Origin: Curtobacterium sp. VKM Ac-2865
GTDB lineage: Bacteria > Actinomycetota > Actinomycetes > Actinomycetales > Microbacteriaceae
Assembly (NCBI RefSeq): GCF_015350905.1
Contig: NZ_JADKRZ010000007.1
Coordinates: 1 to 64,000, forward strand
DNA length: 64,000 nucleotides
Reading direction: 5' to 3'
Part shown: positions 9,117 through 18,205 of the stretch, in pieces
Layout: each line of letters opens with the position of its first letter
Position numbering within the stretch: position 1 is the first letter of the stretch
Program-made: the position numbers and the translations under genes
Notes under the pieces: model-generated
What the model saw: the letters and a program-made list of their open reading frames with translations, nothing else
The model's database searches: none
What the model was told of the DNA's origin: nothing

Positions 9117-9425
9117 GCGAGACGCCGGCGTCCCAGGACGAGACGCCGGCGTCCCAGCGAGACACCGGCGTCTCGGCGAGACACCGCCTCCCGTGTGGGA
9201 CGCCGCCGAAAACTGCGGCGTTTCGAGGACTCCGCGGTGTCTCGCGCGGACAGGGGTGTCTCGCGCAGACGCCGGCGTCTCGACGAGACACCGCGGCACG
9301 TGTGAGACGCCGCCGAAAACTGCGGCGTCTCGAGGAGTCCGTGGTGTCTCGCACTGACAGAGGTGTCTCGCTGCTGGCGCTGCACGAGACGCCGGCGTCT
9401 CGCGCGGACGGGGGTGTCTCGCAGC
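9117..9425. repeat. Array of GAGACGCCGGCGTCTC palindromes and a ~107-bp direct repeat
   Basis: The stretch after ackA is filled with variants of GAGAC(A/G)CCGGCGTCTC, a self-complementary unit. Two longer near-identical copies (9177-9283 and 9284-9402) repeat the order: palindrome, GACGCCGCCGAAAACTGCGG, second half-sites. No open frame here has a believable protein; frames reading through it give low-complexity Arg/Ser strings. A GCAGCC-rich tail runs to about 9490. Confidence 0.75.
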
Positions 9426-9496
9426 CGCAGCCGCAGCCGCGCCCGCGGCAGCCGCAGCCGCAGGCGGGCCGCACCCGCAGCCGCCCCGCGCGGGCC

Positions 9497-10171
9497 TCAG
9501 CCCAACGCCGCGAGCGCCGCCGGGATCGGCGTGTCGCCGCTCGTGACCTCGAACTGCACACCCACCGCACTGTCGTCGAGCAGCGCGTGCAGCACGACCG
9601 CGGCGACGTCGGCGCGGGGGATCGACCCGCGCGGAACGGTGCGACCCACGGTGACGGTGCCCTGCGGCGGTGTGTCGAGCAGCCCGCCCGGGCGCACGAT
9701 CGTCCACCGCAGGCGCCGAGCCCGCAGGTTCGCGTCGGCCTCGGCCTTGGCGCGCAGGTACACCTGGAAGACCGCGTCCTCGTCCTGCGCCGGCACCACG
9801 GCCCGGGTGGCGTCGTACGTGTCGGCGCCCATGGCGGAGATCATCACGTAGCGCTCGATGCCCGACCGGACCGCGGCGTCCGCGAGCACGACTGCGCCGT
9901 CGCGGTCGACCGAGAGCTTCCGCTCGGCCCCGCTGCCCGGACCGGCCCCGGCGGCGAAGACCACCGCGTCGACCCCGCGCAGTCGCAGGGCGAGGTCGTC
10001 GTCGTCGAGCTGCTCGAGGTCGGCGACCACGGCGGTCGCACCCGTCTGTTCGACGTCGGCGACGTGGGCGGGGTTCCGGACGATGCCGATGGCCTGGTGT
10101 CCGGCGTCGGTGAGCTGTCGGGCGAGGAGGAGGGCGATCTGGCCGTGTCCTCCGGCGATGGCGATCTTCAT
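9497..10171 (-). CDS. NAD(P)-binding (NmrA/SDR-like) oxidoreductase
   Basis: A 224-residue Rossmann-fold protein. The N-terminal dinucleotide motif is GGHGQIA (MKIAIAGGHGQIALLLARQL), and the DAVVFAAGAG and YVMISAMGAD segments are typical of the NAD(P)H-binding/NmrA-like subgroup of atypical SDRs, which often lack a full Tyr-x3-Lys motif. ATG at 10171 begins the Rossmann strand; a CAGGAT box ends 7 bases upstream, suggesting a leaderless transcript. It is divergent from the SRP RNA gene. Substrate unknown. Confidence 0.85.
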   Translation of the reverse strand: MKIAIAGGHGQIALLLARQLTDAGHQAIGIVRNPAHVADVEQTGATAVVADLEQLDDDDLALRLRGVDAVVFAAGAGPGSGAERKLSVDRDGAVVLADAAVRSGIERYVMISAMGADTYDATRAVVPAQDEDAVFQVYLRAKAEADANLRARRLRWTIVRPGGLLDTPPQGTVTVGRTVPRGSIPRADVAAVVLHALLDDSAVGVQFEVTSGDTPIPAALAALG

Positions 10172-10200
10172 GCCGTCAATCCTGCCCCCTGTGATCCGGT

Positions 10201-10206
10201 AGACTT
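10201..10206 (+). promoter_or_regulatory. -10 box of SRP RNA gene
   Basis: TAGACT lies about 6 bases before the inferred 5' end of the SRP RNA and matches the TANNNT boxes used elsewhere in the window. No clear -35 was seen. Confidence 0.5.
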
Positions 10207-10211
10207 CTCGG

Positions 10212-10302
10212 CGGCTCCTCACGTGACGCCATCCAGGCCAACTCCCCCAGGGCGGAAACGCAGCAAGGGCAACCTGGCTCTGACGGGTGCGTGAGGAGTC
10301 TT
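10212..10302 (+). ncRNA. ffs: Signal recognition particle RNA (small bacterial 4.5S type)
   Basis: The conserved Ffh-binding helix 8 is present: CCAGGCC...GGGCGGAAACGCAGCAAGGG..ACCTGG, with its GGAA tetraloop region and asymmetric A/C loop. Outer strands CTCCTCACG (10216-10224) and CGTGAGGAG (10291-10299) pair to close the hairpin. A T-run (10302-10306) follows. This RNA scaffolds Ffh for cotranslational membrane targeting. Confidence 0.93.
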
Positions 10303-10444
10303 TTTCATGTCCGTGCGGGACAACGTCCCGATCGTGTGTGAAGATCATCCCAGGAACCCCCAACCAGGGTCCCGACCACTCCCGACGCACCATCGGGAGG
10401 ATCAGCCCCTCCGGCTCACCACCGGGGGGAATCCGAGGATCAGG

Positions 10445-10462
10445 TGACGGGCGTGCCCGTCA
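10445..10462 (+). promoter_or_regulatory. Perfect hairpin just upstream of the giant adhesin RBS
   Basis: TGACGGGC and GCCCGTCA (8-bp arms, 2-base spacer) end a few bases before the GATGAGG Shine-Dalgarno of the gene at 10478. It could be an mRNA leader structure or an operator. The rest of the leader (10307-10444) is unassigned. Confidence 0.4.
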
Positions 10463-10477
10463 GGATGAGGAACACAC

Positions 10478-13400
10478 ATGCGCAAGCACGTGTCGCTTCG
10501 TGGTACCCGAACGCACGGGACCGGCGACAGGACAGGACGACTCTCCCGCGGTGACCGACGGCTGCTGCTCCGCCGTGGTGTCGTTGCCACGGTCACCGCG
10601 CTCATCGCCGCGACCGTGGCGATCCAGCCAGCGGCTGCTGCCCCGACCGACCTGACCGAGGGCGAAGCCGTCCTGCTCGGCGGGTCGGGCATCGTCGACG
10701 TCGACACCCTGGCACAGCTCGCGGGGGCCTACTCGGCCAGAGGCACGACGAGCGGCGGCGGGACCACGAACCAGCCGCTCGACGTCACGGCCCTGAACGC
10801 GCTCAACGTCGACCTCGGGAACGACATCGACCTGCTCGGGTCGAACGGCATCCTGCGGCTCGGGGTCGCGGGGCAGTACGCCACGACGTCTGCCACCGGC
10901 GCCACGGCGTCCTCGGGGGCGGTCACCGGCAACGGAGCGATCGGCGTCGGCTCCGGCACGAACGGGTCCGGCGCGACCGTGAACCTGAACCCGCTGCTGT
11001 CCCGCGTCGGTGCTGACGCGTCGGTGCTCGCGGACGGGCGGCTCACCGTCGGGGCACTGGCGTCGACGATCTCCGCCGCGCGTGGCTCCACGGTCACCAC
11101 GACGAGCGACTACCAGATCGCGAACGCGCAGCTCAGCCTGCAGAGCCCCGCGGTCGCCGGACTCACCACGGCGCTCCGCAGCGACCTCCGCACGTTCTCG
11201 TCGGGCGTCAACTCCACGCTCGGGTCCAACGGCGCGCTCTCGGGCGTCACCGGGCACCTGACGACGGGCCTCACCGGGGCGCTGTCCGGGCTCGGGCTCG
11301 TGTCGCTCAACGGCACGACCGCGCGGGCGACCGTCGACCTGAACCTCGACGACACGCTGACGCAGGTCCTCGCGCAGCCGCTCACGTCCGGGGCGGTCAC
11401 GCTCACCCCGTCGACGGGCGCGGTCACGGTCGACCTCGACCAGCTCACGGCGCTGAACGGACAGCCCGCGAACACCCCGGTGCTGACGCAGCAGGCGGTG
11501 ACCTCGATCAACACGGCGATCGCGGACATCCTCGGCCGCCAGCTGCCGACGGCGCTGCAGACGGCCGTGGTGAACACGGTGAACTCGACCGCGATCACGA
11601 TCCGGGTCACCGCGAACGCGACGATCGCCGGCCTGCCGGTGGCACCGCTGACCGTCACCGTCGCGACCACCCTCGGGCAGGTCCTCGGCACCACCACGGG
11701 CACGCCGGTCGTCACCGCATCGGGCCTCGGGCTCCTCGGCTCGGCGCTGCTGCCGCTCGTCACCCCGGTCGTGACCACCACGCTCATCCCGGGCGTCCGC
11801 GCCGTCGCCGCGCCGCTCCTCACCGGGGACGCCCTCACCACGCTCGGGACCACGCTGACGGCGACGACCACGGTCGTCTCGCGACTGCTCTCGCCCGCGG
11901 TGCTGCTGCTGCGCCAGGTGATCGACATCACCGTGAACGCGCAGGACTCCACGACCGGGTTCCGCGACCGCCGTGGTTCGGACGCCGGCACCCGCAGCGT
12001 CCACGCCATGCGGCTGGCGATCCTGCCGGGGGCGAACGTCTCCACGGTCGACCTCGCGACCTCGACCGTGCGAGCGGCTGCCGTCGCTCCCGTGACCATC
12101 ACCGCGCCGACCGCGAACCAGTCGTTCAGCGTGCCGACCACGAGCGCCACCCGCTCGATCACCGTCAGCGGCACCGGGGACCCGGGCGCCGCGATCGCGG
12201 TCGACCTCGGCGACGGCCGCACCGCCACGGCCACGGTCGCCGCGGACGGCACCTGGACCACCGCCGTCGCGAGTGTCCCCACCGGGACCTTCACCGCGAC
12301 GGCCACCCAGACGGTCGGTGGTGCGGCCGCCGGCACGGCGACCCAGGGCTTCTCGGTCGTCGCCCAGCGGGCCCTGACGATCACGACGCCGACCACCGGT
12401 CAGACCTTCACCATCGCCGGCGCCTCGGCCCCGGTGACCGTGGCCGGTTCCGCGACGCCGAACGCCACCATCGCCGTGGACCTCGGTGCCGGCCGCACGG
12501 CCACCGGCACCGCCGACGAGACGGGGGCGTGGTCCGTCACCGTGCCGGGCGTCCCTGCCGGCAGCTACACCGCCAGCGTCACGCAGAGCGTCGGCGACGC
12601 GACCTCCGCACCGACCGAGCGGCCGTTCCGCGTGGTGCAGGCAGCGCCGCTGACCGTCACGACCCCGACCGCCGGCCAGGGGTTCCCGGTCGCCGACGCC
12701 GCAGCCACCCGTGACGTCCGCGTCTCCGGCGCCGGGCAGCCCGGCGCGACGGTCGACGTCGACGCTGGTGCCGGTCGCACGGCCACCACCACGGTGGACG
12801 CCGACGGCTCCTGGTCGACGACGCTCCAGCGGGTCCCCGTCGGTGACCACACCGCCCGCGTCACGCAGACAGTCGGCACCTCCACGAGTGCCGTCGTCAC
12901 CCGCGCGTTCTCGGTGACGGCCGCTCCGGCGCTGAGGATCACGGCGCCGGCGGACGACAGCACCATCACCGTCGCCGACGCGTCCTCGACCACCCCGGTC
13001 ACGGTCCGCGGCACCGCCGCGCCCGACGCCCGGGTCGACGTCTCGATCGGCGGTGCGTTCGCCGCCACGGTCACCGCGGACGACGACGGCGCCTGGACGA
13101 CGACCTTCCGCGGTGTCCCGGTCGGACCCAGGACGGTCACGGCCACCCAGACGGTCGGCGGTTCCACGTCGCGTCCGGTCACCTCGACCTTCACCGTCGC
13201 CGCCGGTGACGCCCTGACGATCACCGACCCGGCCGACGGCGACGTCGTCACCGTCCTCGGGCAGCGCACCGACCTGCCGATCACCGGCACGGCCGAGGCG
13301 GGTGCCGCCGTGGCGGTCGACCTCGGCGACGGCCTGACGGCGACGACCACGGCCGACGACGACGGCGACTGGACGGTCACCGTCCGCGACGTCCCCGTCG

Positions 13401-16400
13401 GTCGGTACACGATCGCGGCGACGCAGCGGGTGAACGGCACGACCTCACCGGTCCTCGAGCAGGTCGTGACCGTCCGCACGGCGACGCCCCTCGCCGTGAC
13501 CGCCCCGACCCAGGGATCGACCACGACGGTGGCGCAGGCCTCCTCGCGGATCGACGTCCCGGTCACCGGCACGGCCGAGCCCGGCGCTCGGGTGACCGTC
13601 GTCCTCGACGACGGCACGCCCCTGACCACCACCGCGGCCACCACCGGTGGCACGTGGCGCGTCACGCTGCCGGACGTCCGCACGGGCGACCACACCGTCT
13701 CGGTCACCCAGACCGTGGACGGCACCGAGAGCACCGCGATCGACCGCGACTTCACCGTCGCGGCCGGCGTCGCGCTGCGGATCGACACCCCGACCGCGCA
13801 GCAGGACGTCCCCGCCGGTGGCGACGCGACCGCGGCCGTGATCGCGAGCGGCTCGGCCCAGTCCGGTGCCACCGTCACGGTGCGCTTCGACGACGGTGAC
13901 CCGATCGTGGTCACCGCCGGACCCGACGGCCGCTGGACGGCCCCGGCCACCGGCGGCACCTCGCTGCCGATCGGCGCGCACACCGTGACCGCCACGCAGA
14001 CCGTGAACGGGACCGACGGCCCAGTGGTCGACCGTGACTTCACCGTCGTGCCCGGCCGAGCGATCACGATCGACACCCCGCCCACCGGTCTCCGGTTCGT
14101 GGTGGTCGACGAGGACGCCACGACCGACGTCCGGATCACCGGCACCGCGGAGCCCGGGGCAGCCGTCGCGGTCTCCGTCGGCGGTGCTCGGCTCACGACG
14201 ACGGCCGACGCCTCCACCGGCGCATGGGCCGTGACCGCGCGGGACCTCCCGCCGACCGGCACCTCCACCGTCAACGCCACGCAGTCCGTCAACGGCGTCG
14301 ACACCAGCGCCCTGCCGATCACGTTCCAGGTCGTCACGGCGGCCCCGGTCCGGATCACCACGCCGGGCGCCGACGACACCACCACCGTCGCGGGCGAGGA
14401 CGTCACCACCGACGTCACCGTCTCCGGCACCGCCCAGCCCGGCGCGTCCGTCACCGCGACCACCCCGGGAGCCCCGGACCAGACCGTGACCGTCGGCGAC
14501 GACGGCACGTGGACGGTCACGTTCCCGGACCTCGCCATGGGCGAGCACCCGGTGTCCGTCACGCAGACGCTCGGTGGCGACACCTCGGTGCCCGTCGAGC
14601 GGACGGTGTCCATCGTCGCCGCCGACCCCGTGCGGATCACGAGCCCGGCCGCCGACGCCGTCCTGTACGTCATCGGTGCCGACAGCACGCGCGACGTCAC
14701 CGTCTCCGGCACCGCAGCAGCAGGCGCACCGGTCTCGGTGCAGCTCGCTGACGACCGGGCCACCACCACCGCGGACGCCGACGGTGCCTGGACGGTCACG
14801 TTCACCGACGTGCCGGTGGGTGACCACCCGGTCACCGCCACGCAGACGGTGAACGGCACCACGGCCTCCAGCCCGGACCGCACCGTCTCGGTGCAGGCAG
14901 CCGACGACGTCACCATCACGACGCCGACGGACGGCACCCGACTCGTCGTCGCGGACGCGACCGGCACGGCTGACGTCCGGACGGGAGGCTCGGCGCAGCC
15001 GGGCGCGTCCGTGACCGTCCGGCTCTCCGACGGTTCCACCCGGACCGTCACCGCTGACGGTGACGGCACCTGGTCCTGGACCTTCGAGGACCGGCCGGTC
15101 GGCGACCTGCGGGTCACCGCGACCGAGCGGTTCGCCGGCCAGACCTCGGCAGCGGGGCCCGTCGCGGTCTCCGTGGTCGCCGGAGCGCGGCTGACCGTCA
15201 CCGACCCCGCCGGCGCCACCCGCGTCACGGTCGCTGACGACGACGCCACCACCGACGTCCGGTTCGCGGGGACCGGCCAGCCCGGTGCCACCGTGACGGT
15301 CGACCTCGGCGCAGGGGGCTCCGCGACCGCCACCGTGCGGGGTGACGGCTCGTGGGACACGACCGTGCAGGACGTGCCCACCGGTTCGCACACCGCGTCG
15401 GTGACCCAGTCGGTGAACGGCACGACGAGCGCGGCGGTCGAACGCCCCGTGACCGTCCTGGCGGCGGCCGACCTGACCATCCGCCAGCCCGACGCCGACG
15501 AGCCGGTCACCGTCGCCGACGGCGACCAGACCACGACGGTCGTCGTCGCCGGTGACGCCCAGCCGGGCGCCACCGTGACCGTGACGGTGGACGACCGCGA
15601 CCCGGTGCAGGTCACCGCGGGCACGGACGGCACCTGGACGGTCGAGGTCCCGCGTCTCGGCGTCGGCGACCACGACGTCAGCGTCACGCAGACCGTCGGC
15701 GGCTCCACGTCGACGGCGCCCGTCACCTCGACGTTCGAGGTCGTCGCCGGCGCGCCCGTCCGGGTCAGCGCACCGACCACCGACGCGGTGTTCCCCGTCG
15801 GGGACGCCGACGCCACCACCACGATCCAGGTCAGCGGCACCGCGGAGCCCCGCGCGAACGTCGTCGTCGACCTCGGTGGCGGCCGGAGCGAGTCCACGAC
15901 CGTCGGCAGCGACGGCCGGTGGACGGTCGACGTCGCGGGCATCGGAGCCGGTGACCCGGTGGTGTCCGTGACGCAGCGCATCGGCGACACGGAGTCGGCT
16001 CCGGTCACCGTGCCGGTGCACGTCGTCGTCGCGGACCCGATCACCATCGCGGTGCCCGGGGACCAGTCCACGATCCGAGTCGCCCAGGACGACTCCACCA
16101 CCACGGTCACCGCGAGCGGTGCCGCCGCGGTCGGCGCCACCGTCCGGGTCCGTCTCGACGACGGCACCGTGCGGAGCACCACCGCGACGGACGCCGGCAC
16201 GTGGTCGGTCGACTTCGCCCGGGTCGGGACGGGACGCCACACCGTGCGCGCCACCCAGACCGTCGCCGGGTCGACGTCGAGCCCGGTCACGTCCCGGTTC
16301 ACCGTCGCCGGTGCCACCACCCTGGCGATCGACGCCCCCACGGCCGGCTCGACGATCACCGTCCCGGCCGGCACCACCGGCACGGACGTGGTGGTCAACG

Positions 16401-18040
16401 GCACCGGCCAGCCCGGCGCCGCCGTCATGGTCGTCGCCGACGGGGGCGACCCCGTCGAGGTGCCCGTCGGGACGGACGGCCGCTGGACGACCACGCTCGC
16501 GGGCCTCGGCGCCGGCACTCACGAGCTGTCGGTGACGCAGGTCGTCAACGGCACGACGTCCGACCCGGTCGGCCGCGGCTTCACCGTCGTGGTCGCCGAC
16601 GCGGAGAGCATCGTCGTGACCTCGCCGGCACCGGGCACCGTGTACCGCGTGCTCGGCGGTCCGACCGGCGTGGTCGTGACCGGCACGGCAGCGCCCCGCG
16701 CCGCGGTGTCGGTGTCGATCGACGGCGGGACGGCGGTCACGACGACGGCCGACACCGACGGCGCCTGGCGCGTCACGGTGCCGGGCATCGGCACCGGAGC
16801 GCACACGATCGCCGCGACGCAGACGGTCGGCGGCCGTGACGGCACCGCGCCCGAGGTCGGGTTCTCCGTGGTCGCCGCGACGCCGGTGACGGTGTCGAGC
16901 CCCACCGACGGCCAGGTGTTCCCGGTCACGGGTGACTCCGCGTCCGTCCCGGTCAGCGGCACCGCCGAGCCCGGGGCCAGCGTCACGGTCGAGCTCGACG
17001 GCCAGACGGTCACCACCGTCGCCGGCGACGACAGCTCGTGGACGGTGACCGTCGACGACGTGTCGCCGGGCACCCACACGGTGTCCGTCACGGAGACGGT
17101 CGGGGGACGCACCTCCGACCCGGCGACCGCTGACGTCCGTGTCGTGGTCGCCCAGCCGACCGACGTGGTGATCACGTCGCCGACGCCCGGCCAGCTCATC
17201 GCCACCTCCGGGTTCGGCTCGACGGCCACCTTCACGGTGACGGGCCACGCCACCCCGGGTGCCGCGGTCACGGTCCGGCTCTCCACCGGGCAGGTCCGCG
17301 ACGCGAAGGCCGACGCCGACGGTGACTGGAGCGTGGTGTTCGACCGCGTGGCCGAGGGGGAGTGGACCATCCGCGCGACCCAGTCGGTCGCCGGTGTCGA
17401 CTCCGCGTCGCAGCAGGTGCCGATCCAGGTCGACGCCATGGACCCGCTCGCGGTCACGTCACCGCTGTCGGGTGCGCACCAGACCGCCGGCAGCGCGGGC
17501 TGGGTCGACTGGATGATGACCGGGACCGCCGAACCGGGCGCGACCGTCAGCGTCTGGGCCGACGACGGGGATCCCGTCACGACGACGGCCGACGCGGACG
17601 GCTCCTGGTCGGTGATGCTCCGGCTGACCGTCGGCACGCACCGGCTCTCGGCGACCCAGACCGTCGGTGGCGCCACCTCGGCGCCTCGGCTGTGGACGCT
17701 CATGGTTGACGCAGCGGCGACCGCACCCGGCCAGCCGACGGACCCGGGCCAGCCCGGTCTCCCCGGGGCACCGGGTCAGCCGGGACAGCCTGGTCTCCCC
17801 GGCACGGGTGGGATCGCCACGGGCGGGGCCGGCACGGGCGGGACCGACTTGCCGGGCTCGGGGGTGCGCGGCAGCACGACCGGCGGCACCACCGGCCAGG
17901 GGACACGTGGCGGTGACCTCGCCTTCACCGGCGCGGACGTCGCCCCGCTCGCCGCCACCGCCGGCGGCCTGGTGGTCCTCGGGTTCCTGCTGCTCGGCCT
18001 GTCGCGCCTGGCGCGCGGCGTGCGCCGACGCCGGAGCTGA
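10478..18040 (+). CDS. Giant wall-anchored choice-of-anchor G / Ig-like repeat protein
   Basis: A 2520-residue surface protein. A long signal peptide (basic residues 1-33, hydrophobic core about 34-50, AAAA near 52-55) leads into an N-terminal domain of about 480 residues resembling choice-of-anchor G proteins (GEAVLLGGSGIVDVDTLAQL). From about residue 537 to 2411 there are 20 tandem Ig-like units of about 94 residues, each with the core (V/I)SGTA-PGA-V-V, DG-W and TATQTV-G-TS. A Gly/Pro collagen-like stretch (about 2420-2470) precedes LAFTG (2481-2485), a hydrophobic helix and an RRRR tail, a class-E-sortase type anchor. Shine-Dalgarno GATGAGG precedes the ATG. Likely an extended adhesin; the ligand is unknown. 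Confidence 0.88.
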   Translation: MRKHVSLRGTRTHGTGDRTGRLSRGDRRLLLRRGVVATVTALIAATVAIQPAAAAPTDLTEGEAVLLGGSGIVDVDTLAQLAGAYSARGTTSGGGTTNQPLDVTALNALNVDLGNDIDLLGSNGILRLGVAGQYATTSATGATASSGAVTGNGAIGVGSGTNGSGATVNLNPLLSRVGADASVLADGRLTVGALASTISAARGSTVTTTSDYQIANAQLSLQSPAVAGLTTALRSDLRTFSSGVNSTLGSNGALSGVTGHLTTGLTGALSGLGLVSLNGTTARATVDLNLDDTLTQVLAQPLTSGAVTLTPSTGAVTVDLDQLTALNGQPANTPVLTQQAVTSINTAIADILGRQLPTALQTAVVNTVNSTAITIRVTANATIAGLPVAPLTVTVATTLGQVLGTTTGTPVVTASGLGLLGSALLPLVTPVVTTTLIPGVRAVAAPLLTGDALTTLGTTLTATTTVVSRLLSPAVLLLRQVIDITVNAQDSTTGFRDRRGSDAGTRSVHAMRLAILPGANVSTVDLATSTVRAAAVAPVTITAPTANQSFSVPTTSATRSITVSGTGDPGAAIAVDLGDGRTATATVAADGTWTTAVASVPTGTFTATATQTVGGAAAGTATQGFSVVAQRALTITTPTTGQTFTIAGASAPVTVAGSATPNATIAVDLGAGRTATGTADETGAWSVTVPGVPAGSYTASVTQSVGDATSAPTERPFRVVQAAPLTVTTPTAGQGFPVADAAATRDVRVSGAGQPGATVDVDAGAGRTATTTVDADGSWSTTLQRVPVGDHTARVTQTVGTSTSAVVTRAFSVTAAPALRITAPADDSTITVADASSTTPVTVRGTAAPDARVDVSIGGAFAATVTADDDGAWTTTFRGVPVGPRTVTATQTVGGSTSRPVTSTFTVAAGDALTITDPADGDVVTVLGQRTDLPITGTAEAGAAVAVDLGDGLTATTTADDDGDWTVTVRDVPVGRYTIAATQRVNGTTSPVLEQVVTVRTATPLAVTAPTQGSTTTVAQASSRIDVPVTGTAEPGARVTVVLDDGTPLTTTAATTGGTWRVTLPDVRTGDHTVSVTQTVDGTESTAIDRDFTVAAGVALRIDTPTAQQDVPAGGDATAAVIASGSAQSGATVTVRFDDGDPIVVTAGPDGRWTAPATGGTSLPIGAHTVTATQTVNGTDGPVVDRDFTVVPGRAITIDTPPTGLRFVVVDEDATTDVRITGTAEPGAAVAVSVGGARLTTTADASTGAWAVTARDLPPTGTSTVNATQSVNGVDTSALPITFQVVTAAPVRITTPGADDTTTVAGEDVTTDVTVSGTAQPGASVTATTPGAPDQTVTVGDDGTWTVTFPDLAMGEHPVSVTQTLGGDTSVPVERTVSIVAADPVRITSPAADAVLYVIGADSTRDVTVSGTAAAGAPVSVQLADDRATTTADADGAWTVTFTDVPVGDHPVTATQTVNGTTASSPDRTVSVQAADDVTITTPTDGTRLVVADATGTADVRTGGSAQPGASVTVRLSDGSTRTVTADGDGTWSWTFEDRPVGDLRVTATERFAGQTSAAGPVAVSVVAGARLTVTDPAGATRVTVADDDATTDVRFAGTGQPGATVTVDLGAGGSATATVRGDGSWDTTVQDVPTGSHTASVTQSVNGTTSAAVERPVTVLAAADLTIRQPDADEPVTVADGDQTTTVVVAGDAQPGATVTVTVDDRDPVQVTAGTDGTWTVEVPRLGVGDHDVSVTQTVGGSTSTAPVTSTFEVVAGAPVRVSAPTTDAVFPVGDADATTTIQVSGTAEPRANVVVDLGGGRSESTTVGSDGRWTVDVAGIGAGDPVVSVTQRIGDTESAPVTVPVHVVVADPITIAVPGDQSTIRVAQDDSTTTVTASGAAAVGATVRVRLDDGTVRSTTATDAGTWSVDFARVGTGRHTVRATQTVAGSTSSPVTSRFTVAGATTLAIDAPTAGSTITVPAGTTGTDVVVNGTGQPGAAVMVVADGGDPVEVPVGTDGRWTTTLAGLGAGTHELSVTQVVNGTTSDPVGRGFTVVVADAESIVVTSPAPGTVYRVLGGPTGVVVTGTAAPRAAVSVSIDGGTAVTTTADTDGAWRVTVPGIGTGAHTIAATQTVGGRDGTAPEVGFSVVAATPVTVSSPTDGQVFPVTGDSASVPVSGTAEPGASVTVELDGQTVTTVAGDDSSWTVTVDDVSPGTHTVSVTETVGGRTSDPATADVRVVVAQPTDVVITSPTPGQLIATSGFGSTATFTVTGHATPGAAVTVRLSTGQVRDAKADADGDWSVVFDRVAEGEWTIRATQSVAGVDSASQQVPIQVDAMDPLAVTSPLSGAHQTAGSAGWVDWMMTGTAEPGATVSVWADDGDPVTTTADADGSWSVMLRLTVGTHRLSATQTVGGATSAPRLWTLMVDAAATAPGQPTDPGQPGLPGAPGQPGQPGLPGTGGIATGGAGTGGTDLPGSGVRGSTTGGTTGQGTRGGDLAFTGADVAPLAATAGGLVVLGFLLLGLSRLARGVRRRRS

Positions 18041-18060
18041 CGCCACCGCACGACCCGCAC

Positions 18061-18099
18061 CGCGCCTCCCGACCGTCGCCCTGACGGCCGGGAGGCGCG
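18061..18099 (+). terminator. Strong terminator hairpin after adhesin gene
   Basis: CGCGCCTCCCG (18061-18071) pairs with CGGGAGGCGCG (18089-18099), with an inner CCGTC/GACGG stem. It starts 20 bases after the adhesin stop and isolates that gene from dnaX. Confidence 0.8.
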
Positions 18100-18205
18100 T
18101 TGCCGTCCCCGGGTCCCGGCACCTCCGTAGGTGCCCGTCCCAGGGCCCGGGGCGACCTGTGGAGAGCGGCCTCCGGCTGTCGGCCGTCCCGGCTACCCTT
18201 GTCGC

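Noticed and set aside
9117..9425. CRISPR array
   Set aside because: Palindromes vary in sequence and spacing, there are no uniform unique spacers, and no cas gene is in the window.
12565..17248. Minus-strand frames over 1200 residues inside the adhesin
   Set aside because: Antisense to the Ig repeats and periodic at the same 94-codon spacing, hence mirror images of the repeats.
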